Shown here piece after piece: positions 34,734 to 46,170 of a DNA stretch of 64,000 nt (its first letter is position 1; the number at the start of each line of letters is the position of its first letter). Made by a program: the position numbers and the translations under genes. This stretch comes from Abelmoschus esculentus (taxonomy: Eukaryota; Streptophyta; Magnoliopsida; Malvales; Malvaceae). The notes under the pieces were generated by a model, which did not search any database, was not told the origin of the DNA, and worked only from the letters and a program-made list of their open reading frames with translations. Location of the stretch: the NCBI GenBank assembly GCA_035048815.1, contig JAUCBN010000023.1, positions 8,129,501 through 8,193,500 on the forward strand, given 5' to 3'.

Positions 34734-36344
34734 AATCACACCTAACTAGTGATAATATAATAATCTGAAACATTACTTGTGACCCATTAAATTATAAGGA
34801 TTGAATTATAAATTTAAGCATAATAAAATGGCTTTAATCAGCATTTAACCATACAAATACTCTAAATAAAACTAAACTAGAGGACCCACCGAAGTCATTA
34901 TACCAATTGAAGTGTGTCTATTGCGTTTTCCATATAGTTAAGCTTGCTTAATTAATGCTGCAATTGACCTCATTTGGTAGTGGTCAAGTGGGGATACCAA
35001 AGGGAAAAGAAGTCAACATTTTCTGCTGCTTTTGCCTATTGTGGAATAAATAAAGCAACCAAATCCAAGTCTAAGGGAGTCATCAATGTTTGGAGCGAAT
35101 AAAACTGGACACTATTCGAAAAAATAAAATAATTTTATTTGACTCGAGATGAAAATATTTGACTTGTTTTGATTCGACTTAAAATTTTATAAACTCAAAT
35201 AACTTAAAAAAATTTAAATAAAATTTAAGTTGTAAAACGGAAATTCGAATAACTCATTTTTTTAATAACTAGAAGATTTTTTTAAAGTTTGAGACGAGTC
35301 TCTCAATTTTTTATAATATATATTGATATATAAAAATATAAAAAAATATTGCTACACATGAAAAAATATATATGTATATAGCTTATATGATTAGTGAAAG
35401 TTATTTAAATTACAATCAAATAGTACTATAACCTAATAAATAATTACAATTAAATCTTTAAAAGAATTCGAACTCGACTCGATTTTTTTCAACTCGACTC
35501 GACTCGATTCAAAAAATTTTAAATAAAAGTTTGAATGATAAAATTAAACTCGTCAACTTGATTAACTCGAAATTTTTGACTCGACTCGACCGAACGCTCA
35601 CACTTACTCATTGTATTTGATTTATTTTTCTAAAATCAGTCTGTTGGATCAAATGATACAAAATTGATATTTATTTAAATAAAATGTTGAGTTTAAACTT
35701 CATCAATGAGAAAATAGTACTAACAAAGGTGGTTCAAAGATTCTGAGGGACTTGTGCAATTTATTAAAATAAGGTCCTAACTTTATAATCAATAAGATAT
35801 ATAAATTTTTTTTATCCAAAAAATTAGATATTATTAGATTATTTTCTTGAGCAACAAAAATTAAATATTAAACATCTAAAAATTAAATATTTTTTAGTTT
35901 TTCGATATTTTTTTCTTTATATTTTAAGTTTTGAATAATTATTATATATAATTATGTATATTTATAAATATTTAATTTATTTTTTTTATTTTGAATCCTC
36001 TCTTTTAGGGTCATATGCAACCATTTTTATTATATTTATCTAAAACCTCCCCGAATACTAGAAGATCTAACTATACTCATGTTTAAGAATATGATTCAAT
36101 TTGATTTGATTTAAAAATAAACGATTTAAAACAAGAAAAAAAAATCTCATTTTACACATTAACATGTTAATGAGATTATACCGGTAGTTGTTGAATGAGT
36201 CTTAAACTCGAATATTTTGAAAAATATTTTATTTTACGAGTTTTGTAATTTTTGGGTAACACCAAGTATATCAATTTTATCATTTAGGAATATAATAAAA
36301 GTTAGGGATTATGTTTTAAAATTTAGAATTTAGGTTTTATTTAT
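34734..36344. other. No gene; AT-rich with one repeat copy
   Basis: The only recognisable item is the inverted AT-rich repeat at 35095-35610. Confidence 0.55.
35095..35610 (-). repeat. AT-rich dispersed repeat, copy 2 (inverted to 31688-32160)
   Basis: Read on the minus strand it matches copy 1 across CGAGTTGACGAGT-like and GAGACTCGTCTCAAAC-like blocks. It ends near CGCTCACACTTACTCATT. The two copies face each other about 3 kb apart. Confidence 0.6.
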
Positions 36345-37140
36345 GGATGACAATGAGAAGGGGTGAGATGCGTTTTTGATTGTTTTGACCCGATCCAACC
36401 CGATATTTTAATAAAAAGTTTGACTAAAGGTCAATTTAGCATTGCTTTTAAAAAGTACGGTGAGAAAATACTTTTAAAAGTGTTTTACAGAAGTACTTTT
36501 AGATTTTTGGATTTAAGATTTTAAGTGTTTAGTATTGTTGTCAAAAAAGTGCTTTTAATAAGATAAATGATCATTTTAGACATGGTATTGTAAATTATAT
36601 TTGTAAACGACACTTAATTTTTTAAATATTATAATATATAAAATATCATAAAATAAAAAATATTTTTATTAATATATATAATTTTTAAATTAAAAATATT
36701 TTATTAATATTTAATTTAATAAAAAATATAAATAAAACAATAGTATACGAAGGTTAAATTTGATTCTCAAAAGCATTTTTTCAACCGTAAAAGTTAGAAA
36801 TTTTATCTTTTGTCTTTGGGTTGAAACACACTTTTCAAACGCAGTTTCCCCCCAAAACTACCCGTTTAGTATTACTTTTAAGTTCAAACCAACTTTTGGA
36901 GTCAAAAGCTAGTTTTAAAAGCATTGTTAATCGGGGCGTAAACCTAATCCAACCAAAAAAATAATAAATATATTAAAATTATATATATACAAATATATCA
37001 TGTCAGGGAAATTTTTCGCCCTAAAATCGATCCTGACTCAATTTGACTTAATTTTTCAATAACCTAACCGATTCAAACTCAAAATTCTACTCCTATTGGG
37101 TTGAAACCTGACAACTTTGGATCAAATTGTCATCTCTAAT
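36345..37140. mobile_element. MITE interrupted by a second MITE
   Basis: The outer ends are GGATGACAATGAGAAGGGG at the left and TTGTCATCTCTAA near 37135 at the right. Both flank GACCCGATCC-type sequence like that of the hAT MITE at 34355. Between about 36425 and 36945 is another element. Its left end has 'TTTAGCATTGCTTTTAAAA' and its right end the inverse 'TTTTAAAAGCATTGTTAA'. Boundaries are approximate. Confidence 0.5.
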
Positions 37141-39939
37141 TTTATTATCAAAATTTAATGTTTAGAGTTTAAAAAATAAGATTTGATGTTAAAAATTTAG
37201 ATTTTGTAGTTTAAATAAAAAAAATATAATTTTTATATAGTTTATATATCAAAGATCGAACTCATATTTTACATAGAAAAATATTTTAATACACATCTAT
37301 TTTGAATAAAATGTATATAAACTTATTAATTTTAGAGTTTAAAAATTTATTTAATATTTTTTAATATTAATAATATAAAGATTAAAATTTAAGAAGACGG
37401 TTTAATATTAAATAAAAGTTCTAAATTTTTTTGGGTTTGTCAAAAATAGTAGTCAATTCATTTTCAATATCTATTTCAGTCCAGTATGCCTTGGTCATGG
37501 ATTGAGTAGGGTCATGACCCACTTCTATTTCATTTTTCTTGTTTAGGCTTGATTTTAATTGATTTGATTTAATTTAACTCAAATAATTCATTTTTATTAT
37601 TTTATATTATAAAATGTAGAAATTTGTATTTAATAATGCATACTTTTGGTAATTAAATATCAACAAATTATTCGTCTTGTTAGTGTCTTTTAAAGCCAAA
37701 TTGGGTACATAGAAAAATTATGCATTATTAAATACAAATGTGAATTTTTATTAAATTCATAAAAAATCATAATTATATCTATAATCAAAAAGTAAAATAA
37801 TTAAATTAAAAAATATAAAATTTTTATTATTCAAAAATAAAGAAAAATATTTTTTTATAGAAATAAGCATACCAATAAAATTTAGAAGCTTCCTGAATCT
37901 CATTGTCTCTATTCAACGAGACGCATAGTGAAGAAAGGAGTTGTAGGCGATCTAAAATGTCATACAAAAAGTACCGTTACCCATGACTGATTTCATCGAC
38001 AAACGACCATCAACCGAGTGAAGATAAATCTTTTTAAGTGACCACCGACAAAAACATAAATAAAAAACTAGTATCAGTTGAATCTCTGTACGAACAACAA
38101 TCGACGGCTAGGGTATGCTGAAACATGTCAAAAAGACAAATAAATCAAATAACAAACAATAAAAAATATGTCACAAAGACAGAAAAAAATCGTGTCACAG
38201 AGACCTAAAAAGCATGCTATAAAAACAAAGATTCTTATTAAAACTGAAACAAACAAATAAAAAAAATCGGTAGTCGACAATCAATACTAAAATTAATTGT
38301 CTACCACCGATCTTGTTGTCGACCACCGATCAAAGAGAATTTCTGGGTTTTGATTTTAAAATGACAAGAAACCAAACATAAGCCTAGTATATTGGCCCAA
38401 TCTTATAATCTAAACTTGACTTGTGAACAAATCTAATATCTAATATGTTATCAAACTATTTATTATTATTTGAATAATAAATCATACTTTTAGTTATTAT
38501 TTTTAAATCAGCTACAATGTTTACGATATTGATCGTTATTATTTGTCTTAAAATATACTCTTAATCATTAGGTATGGATTGTTCAATTACTATGTTGATA
38601 TTATTAATATCTGAACCCGTATACTTTAAGAATAATAATCGCTCCTTTATCCACTGAAGTAAGACGGCTTGTGTCGTTTCGTACATTACTTACTTCATGA
38701 ATGACTACTACTGAAGTCATTCCAGGCATCCCTCCTCCTAAGGCAAAGCATCCGTACATAATAAAGTGCTAAGAGGGTCAGACTTGTAGGTTTAGAATTG
38801 ATGCTCACACAGGTGAAATTAGGTTAAGACTTAAGAGAAAGGTATAAAAAAGAGCTTTGAATAAAGTTCGGATCAGTGTTGTACGATTAATGTCTAATGA
38901 TTGAAAGTATACTATAAAACAGATACTAATATAATTATTGTCAGATGAATAAATAAAAGAAATAGAACTCGACTGGTATCACTCCTTTTAAGAAGAGAAA
39001 ACCGAAAAAATTGACCTGATCCGATCAAGTATTTTAAAGGAAATTTCGGGTTTAGAAATGAGTGGAACGGGACAAATGTTGAAACAAAAAAATCAAGACA
39101 AGATAGATTTGAATTTAAGGTGAAAATCGTAGATCTACCTCGATATAATTTTAATTATATTTATATTTTTATATAATATATTATTATTTAGGGTTAAGGG
39201 TAAGATTCGAGTATAACCTTTAATTTTTGAGATAATTCAGGGTCGAATTTAGATTCCTACGTTTTCAGGGTCGGCAGAACAAGGTAAAAATAATTTTTGG
39301 ACGGATCAAAATCGAGTATAATAACTTATTTTTGGACAAATCAAGATCACAATGATAAAAAAAACTAGCCCTGTCTCATAATCGAATAGAAATCCTTCAT
39401 CCCCTAATTATGTTCCCTCCTACGCTCCTATTAAAAATTATTAATAATTAACTTTTAAACCTTAAATTTAATTTTTCACATCTTAAGTCCTAAATCTTAC
39501 ACATCGAAAAACACACCCTAACTCCTAATTCTCTAAACTTTAGCCACAACTCTTAACCTTAAACCCTAAATCCTAAAGCACGAATTTAAAATAAGGACAT
39601 AATTAAGTACAAACGATTTATATTACGCATGTTTTCTTTACAGTACATAACATGTTTGGTCTATATCAAATGTATGTACCAAGACCAACACCTAAAGCAA
39701 AGTCTACACCTATGAATCCTTTTTTTTTATTCAGACAATCCAAAAAAAGGTTTTTGAGAGATCAAAGCAAAGAATTTTATGGAAAGTACACTAATCTTCC
39801 ATTTTATATCATTAAGGAAAGCATCTAAAACCCTACTTTTAGAAGAGCCATCCACAAGCATGTAAAAGGGTTAAGTGCCCTATCTTTGGAGGTGCATTAC
39901 CCTTCATTTCTAGTGTATGCACAAAGGAGAGAAACCAAA
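37141..39939. other. No gene; AT-rich, small inverted repeats
   Basis: The stretch contains the perfect inverted repeat at 37623-37738, a shorter one near 38280-38330 (CGGTAGTCGACAAT and its inverse), and a decayed MITE-like copy at about 39395-39600. No coding signal was seen. Confidence 0.55.
37623..37738. repeat. 20-bp perfect inverted repeat with 76-base loop
   Basis: TTTGTATTTAATAATGCATA at 37623-37642 is the exact inverse complement of 37719-37738. It could be a MITE remnant or a small foldback. Confidence 0.8.
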
Positions 39940-40506
39940 ATGGTGATGGGATTTTCAAATGGTCCATTATTCCAAGGGCACAAATGGGGTATCTTGGTTA
40001 TCATAGTGGTCATGGGGATGATCATGGGTGCTAGAATGTCATCTGGTGATGAAATTGGGACACCACCAGCTGGTTTACTATGCATCAGCGAATGCGGAAT
40101 GTGTCCGGTCATTTGTTCACCTCCACCGGCTCCGTTACCACCGCTGTCGCCGGTTCACCACTCCCCACCTCCAACAGTGCCTTACTTTTACTTCCCACCA
40201 GAAACTCCCATCCACTCCCCACCACCATTGGAACCAGAATCTTTCTCACCACCACCGTCTCCGTCTCGACCTCCACCACCTCCACCGGCACCTTTGTCAT
40301 CTTCCTCCAAGGGCAGTCCACCTCCTCCTAAGATATACGTCTACGGCGCACCTACAGGCCAAGGGTCACCAAATGTAGGACCACATGATTACCCTTACCC
40401 CTATCCTTATTACTATTTCTATTCATCCAAGGCAGCTTCTCTTTCATTTTTGGTGCCATTCTCAATTGTAATCTTGTTTTCCAGTGCTGCATTATTCCAA
40501 TGTTGA
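39940..40506 (+). CDS. Proline-rich (extensin/AGP-like) wall protein, probably GPI-anchored
   Basis: This single-exon frame of 188 residues starts at the ATG at 39940, in good context (ACCAAAATGG). The open frame extends upstream but only with a non-ATG codon. The N-terminus has a hydrophobic signal segment (WGILVIIVVMGMIMGAR). Residues 45-130 are rich in proline, with SPPP blocks, PPPSPSRPPPPPPAP and histidines, and four cysteines at the start (CISECGMCPVIC). A YPYPYPYYYFY stretch follows. The C-terminus is SLSFLVPFSIVILFSSAAL, a classic GPI-anchor signal. SPPP motifs are sites of hydroxyproline glycosylation, so the protein probably sits at the cell surface or wall. The exact family is not certain; it resembles extensin-like hybrid proteins. 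Confidence 0.82.
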   Translation: MVMGFSNGPLFQGHKWGILVIIVVMGMIMGARMSSGDEIGTPPAGLLCISECGMCPVICSPPPAPLPPLSPVHHSPPPTVPYFYFPPETPIHSPPPLEPESFSPPPSPSRPPPPPPAPLSSSSKGSPPPPKIYVYGAPTGQGSPNVGPHDYPYPYPYYYFYSSKAASLSFLVPFSIVILFSSAALFQC

Positions 40507-40544
40507 GTTCTTGGATGTTTATCTGGTTTTAGGGTTAGTAAGTG

Positions 40545-40547
<3 letters not shown>

Positions 40548-40619
<72 letters not shown>
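40548..40619. repeat. (AT)36 microsatellite
   Basis: An uninterrupted AT run of 72 bases begins 42 bases after the stop of the proline-rich gene, so it is probably in the 3' UTR. Confidence 0.97.
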
Positions 40620-40621
<2 letters not shown>

Positions 40622-40760
40622 CCCAGTGTATGTTGTTTACCAGCTGGTGTTTGAAAATAAGCTCTATCTAAACTATATGTATCCATTCAGATTGTTATAA
40701 TTTCTATTTTTTTCGATTAACAATTATTTGGATATTTTCTTGTATAGATTATCTTCTTAT

Positions 40761-40994
40761 TGTAAATCATCAATTTTTTTATGCCTCCTTCCATACCTCC
40801 GTTTTAAATTAAAAGTTAGGGTTTAGGATTTAAGGTCAGGGTTCAAAGAATTAAGTGTATGATGTATTTTTAGGGTTTAAAGTTTAAGGTTTAGGATATA
40901 AAAAATAAGGACTAATGTTAAAATTGAATTATTTAGAAAATTTTCAAAGGAAACATAAAAGGAGTCACAAGAAAAAAGCAGATGATTTTTATCC
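40761..40994 (-). mobile_element. Second copy of the 33764-34000 MITE family, inverted
   Basis: It aligns along its length with the reverse complement of 33764-34000: GTAAATCATC, TATGCCTCCTTCC, then GGGTTTAGG-type runs, ending GATGATTTTTATCC. It lies about 250 bases downstream of the proline-rich gene. Confidence 0.65.
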
Positions 40995-41349
40995 ATCTTT
41001 TTATTGATTATCATTAATTTTATTATTTTCTTAAAATACGTTGCAATAAAATATGTACAACGTTATTATTTTTTATACTTGAGTTTTTTTTTTGTTTTTA
41101 ATATGGAATTAAAGAGGAATTGTAGTTACCAACAGAGATTGGTTTAAGTGGTAAGCAACTTGATTTAGTTTAAACAAGTTTCAGGTTTCAGACATTGTGT
41201 AAACAAAAAATCTTTGTTGGAATACTCACCTACCAATGTTAGGTGTGCGACATAGGTTAATTCATATCAGTGAAGGCAAAGCTCTAAAAACAAATTTGAT
41301 TAGACGTTTTTAATTCAAATTTTTAAACCAAATTGTTCATTTTTACCCA

Positions 41350-41880
41350 GACGCTTCGATACACCTCTTAAGTGTTTCGGTACAACTAGAATTTTAAAGG
41401 GTAAAATTTAAAGGTGTTTTGACACGGCCTTTGGTCGTTTCGATACAATTTGAAATTGTGAATTTTAGTTTCGAAACTAAAAGAAAATGTAACGAAATAG
41501 GCGTTTCGACACAGTCTTTGGTTGTTTCGATATGACCCTGCATCTAAAACTAAATATTTTATTTGAAGCATGTTGGTACCGAACTAAGGTGTTTCAATAC
41601 AATGGGTTAAATTTTTAAAATATGAAGCATTGGGAAACAAAATATTGAAAGTTGGTTAATCCGTTTCGATACACCCTTCAAGGTGTATCGATATACATTT
41701 TGACAATGACAAGACGTTTCGATACAACTCCAAGATTGTTTCGATACACCCTCATTTTAAAGGCTTCCCGTTTCGATATAGCTCTTACGCATATCGATGC
41801 GTCCCTCCTTAATACACGTAACAACTCTTTTCTATTTTAGTTTTATTTCGATATAGGGGTTTTATGTATTGATACAGCAG
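41350..41880. repeat. Cluster of TTTCGATACA-type motifs
   Basis: At least ten variants of (G)TTTCGATACA(CC) or its inverse occur at irregular 30-70 base spacing. The spacer sequence differs between copies. Confidence 0.7.
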
Positions 41881-42860
41881 GTTGTAGAAGTGGATTTATA
41901 GTGGGAAGGTGTCTCTATGGTTATATTGATGATCTCAATCACCCAAACGGTTAGAATTCAATGAGAGTGTATAAATACAAACCTTAAAAGTTTCATCAAC
42001 AACTATTTAACCTCCTGACAAAATCCAACTCAAAGCACTCAATTGTCATATCTTATATATCCAACTCATTTGTTCTTCATTGTAATTTTTATTTCTGAAT
42101 TTGGGAAGTGTTTTTTTTAATTGAATAATATCATTCTTGTGAGAGAAGTTTTAAATTGTTAATTTCATTCCTTATAATCATTATGTAAAAAGATTGACTT
42201 ATTGTGATGGTCGACTTATTGTGATGGTCGAATTCTAAGTAGTGTTTGTTCAAAACTTGAATCACTAAATCTTGTGTCATCAATTTTTTGATCACTTTTA
42301 AAAAGATCAATTCACCCTTTCTTAATTATTATCGGTTCTTCGATAATACAAAGGTAGACCTAAAACGGGCTTGAATTCATCATTTACAAATATAGATTAT
42401 ACAAAATTTGATATTCATGTTTTAGGTCTAGTTAAACTTAAGCCCCTTTTATCATTGAAGTGGGAAATGGCCGTTGACAAAAGTTGGATTTTTCAGTCTG
42501 TAAACATACGTTTAGATATTAAATGACGGCAGGCAAACACCAGTTTACACTAAATCAATCTTTATTTGGGATTAAAATCATAGTACAGCGGGTTTAAAAT
42601 TGTAAAACCTAACCAGAAACAACAAGTATGAAAAACATCAATATGTACATAAATCTAACCCGAACCTCTATGGATGAACATGAACATTTTGGAGCATGCA
42701 AATATGTAAAACTTTGTATAAGTAAAACAAGTAGTGAAGTACAAGTTTGGCTCTCTCCTCCTGAAACTATTTGCCTTGTATGCACAATCTGCTTCATAAA
42801 AACCAAAAACTAAGACTCTAAAGTGATCTGAACAGTGTTAGTTTATGTAGAATTTCAACC

Positions 42861-44443
42861 TTATGTATGTTGATCTATTCCCTTGCCATTTGTGGAAAGA
42901 AACAGAGCAGCAGCAGCAGCAGCAGCATTCAGATCATGCTTCAGCTGATGTTGAATTGGCCCATCAGCCATTTCCTTCACAAGTTTATCACTGAAATCAA
43001 ACAATGCCAATTTCGAGTTGTCAATGCTCAATTGTACCATATATGCATTGCCTTGTACATATAAGAAACATTTTAGTAATCTTGCAAGCCATGTCAATTG
43101 AAATAAACTCGGACGGAAATCGAATCTAATAATACTTTTGGAGTTCTAAATCGTCAACCAATAAAAATGAGGGTAAGTAAAATTTAAATCCAAACTGTGA
43201 TTAACATGGACAAAATTAAGATCAAATATTAAGAATGGTTGAATCGTTAAACTCAGAAGACATGGGTCTCTTAATCATTTAACCTCGAAATTTTAAAAGA
43301 TAAAATCTGATTTAACTATGATTAAACTCGAATCGAACTTAAAATACTAATCCATCATTTTTGCCATTATTAGCAAATAAGAATAACTGACAAAACATCA
43401 ATTACACCTTATATCCTTGTTGTAAGGATGTTTGTAACTATAGCAATAAAAATATTGATGGACTCATTTAAAGCATTTTAAATCTCTATGACCACTAAAA
43501 TTTCTTTGTTTGAACAATAAAAAACAATATTGTAACATCAATGATCAGTTGTTCTAGTGATACAAGACACTAAATCGCTCAAACAAATCATTCTAAACCT
43601 TCAATACCATATTTAAATTAGTTAACTAATGAATCGAACACTATAAAAACAACATGAAACTACTAAAAAACAGATATCTCAAAATTCAAACCTGCTGTGT
43701 GATTTCGATCCACCCGAGTCGAAGCCATATATTTGATGATCTCTCTTATCATCTAAGAACGAAAGAAATGGCTTGATATCTTCACCTACATCCGAGAGAA
43801 CATTACCTTGTTGGGTACATGATGGGATTCCATTCGAAGCTTCCGCCTCCAATTCGACTTTAACAGGAATATAATCAAACACGTCGTAAACAGATGACGA
43901 CCCATCATCATTTAAATACTGAGAATACCGATCATCGACCGGAATGGAATCAAATATATTAAAATCATAAAAATCAGCATGTTCTACATCATTTCCCACC
44001 ACTACTTGTTTCTGTTTTTGCGCCGATTCTTGTTGTTGTTGTTGTTGCTGCTGCTGCTGTTGGTATTGAGTAAACATCGACTGCATTGAACAAATGGAAA
44101 GCTGTTGATTGACGAGATCAAGTTCAGCCTGGTACCGAGCGATCTGTTTGTTCAACTCCAATATATACTTATAACAACCGCCGACGGGGTCAGCCGCTCT
44201 CACGTTAGCTTCGAAGATTATGGTTTTCACGGCGATCATTCGCTGCTGGAAGCTGAGATTCTCGATGAGCTTGATGATGTTTCGAACCCCAAAAAGCTTG
44301 CGTGTGTTGAGGAAATCTTTATGTCGATTCGCAGGGAAAAACGGAGCCAAGGGACAGTTACTGGTGCATTTCCTACGTTGGTATTTGCAAACAGCACAAG
44401 CTTGGGAACCTGCGGCGGTGTTGTTCGCCGTCGGATTTTGCAT
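42861..44443 (-). CDS. LOB-domain (LBD) transcription factor, two exons
   Basis: Exon 1 (43692-44443) starts with the ATG at 44443. It encodes the LOB domain: the CX2CX6CX3C zinc-like block (CAVCKYQRRKCTSNC), a GAS block around FLNTRKLFGVRNI, and a leucine-rich coiled coil (ILELNKQIARYQAELDLV). A polyglutamine run (QYQQQQ..., near residue 128) and an acidic, probably activating region follow. The exon ends at CAG|GTTTGA. If that donor is not used, the frame stops 12 bases later. A candidate exon 2 (42861-43080) after CTTGCAAG adds a tail with seven alanines, and the phases match. Overall it resembles the LBD22/LBD27 group, whose LBD27 acts in pollen development. The LOB domain is certain; exon 2 is plausible (about 0.5). 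Confidence 0.85.
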
Positions 44444-46170
44444 GGAGGGCTGAGATTAAATAAAGCTTTGCTTTCTGGATAATTGCAGTAAAATCAGCCA
44501 CATTAATCGGCGATTAAAGGGGAGAAAATGGTGATAGAGAAAACCCTAAGAATAGAAACTGACGGCTCAAAACTTAACTGAAATGCTTATGCTGGAGAGA
44601 AATGGATGACGTGTGCTCTAAGTGTAGTATTTTTTTTTTAATTTTATAATTATCATTTCATCTAATAATTGACAAATTAAAATAAAAAATTATAAGTTTT
44701 TATTATAAAAACATTCATTTCAACATAATTTATATTATTTACAAAATTTAAATTTAAATTTAAACAAAAATTTGAATAATATTAATTTACGATAATTGCA
44801 TTAAAAATATAAATAATTTAATGCACTTTTGATAAAAGTAAATGATTTGATATATTTTTATATATTGTTTTTTTTTACATTTAATAAAATAAAAAAGCAT
44901 ATAATTTTTTTAATTAATAATATATCACTAAGGGTTCGAACGTTATATACGCAGAAAATATATATTAAAAAATATCTATAAAAATTAAGTGTACGACGCG
45001 AATCAGTACTAATTAGTTAGAGCAAAACTCTAAAAACCAAATATATAATAAAATTTTTTACTAATATATGTATGTTACAGTAAATCATATTTTAAAACAA
45101 AAATAATGCATGGGCTTTTTATAAAATTTAAATCTATTTAAAATTAAAATTTTGGAGAACAATAAGATTATTTTTTAAAAATAAAAATTTATATACCATA
45201 CTCATAAAATTATATTTATTTTTTTTATCAAATAAATCTTATCTCGCCTATTTATAAATAATTTTAAATTTCTCGTAAACTTTTTATTTCAAAGAAAAAA
45301 TTTGCAAAAAAAATATTATTTAACCGAAACAAGTAGTGTAAACAGAATTGATTTAATCGAATTTTTTTTTATATATTCAATTAATTTATTTAGTACCAAT
45401 TTGGAATGATAATTTAATAGAAATTTAATGAGTTTTGATCCGATCAGATAAAAATGAGTATTTTTAAAAGAAAAAAACGAATTTTAGACGGGTCGATGAG
45501 TTGTAATAAAATATAGTTAGGTGAAGACAGATTCGGATTTAGAATGGAAATTTTTTAACCCAAATTTATTATTTTAAAAAGTACTCTTTTATAAAAGATA
45601 TAGTATAAAACTATTAATCAAATATTTTAAAATTTACATTAATTAGATAAAATACACACATGTGATTAATTACATAAAAAGCACTGTTCAAGCATATATT
45701 TAAATGAATAAATTATTTGAAAAATATAACCTTATTTAAAAATTTTAAGAACTTGAGATTTTGGTACATTTATCAACTGAACTTGAGATAATATAAATAT
45801 TCAAATAAAGAAATGAGATAATATGTAATAAAATTTGAATATTCCTAAAATATATCAAAATTCAAAGTCCAATCAAAGTAATTCCTGAAAATAACACAAA
45901 CCAAACCAAAGGTTTGAACTTTGAACTTGTTTCCTACTAATCTAAAGCCCTCATTGCAGAGCACAAATGCCTGGTAAATAAAAATTACTAGCAGTAAAAA
46001 GATGATCAAATGGCTTACTAAGTAATCTCAAGGAGACTCAAAGGGGTAAAAAAAAGAGGGGGTTTGAGTAGCAAACCATGCAATCAGGCAAAGTTACTAA
46101 ACCCTAAAGGTGGGAGGAGAATATGTATATGCACATTCAGTTCAACAAAATTATCACCAGGCTAGAGATC
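44444..46170. other. No gene; AT-rich intergenic sequence
   Basis: The first 200 bases are probably the promoter and 5' UTR of the LBD gene. The rest is AT-rich with no coding or repeat signal that I can name. The region just above 46170 on the left is the FTSH4 3' UTR. Confidence 0.55.

Larger units (their letters stand above)
40620..42860. other. No gene; MITE copy and TTTCGATACA-rich block
   Basis: The stretch contains the inverted MITE copy (40761-40994), the TTTCGATACA cluster (41350-41880), and a tandem copy of GACTTATTGTGATGGTCG at about 42194-42229. Confidence 0.6.

Noticed and set aside
40028..40378. Histidine/leucine-rich frames overlapping the proline-rich gene
   Set aside because: They are shadow frames of CCACCACCA-type codons. 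Only the frame from 39940 has a signal segment and a GPI-type tail.
40548..40619. AT run as a regulatory element
   Set aside because: It is a plain dinucleotide microsatellite; I see no further structure.
44105..44482. Plus-strand frame across the LBD gene
   Set aside because: It is antisense to the LOB domain, which is clearly coding on the minus strand.
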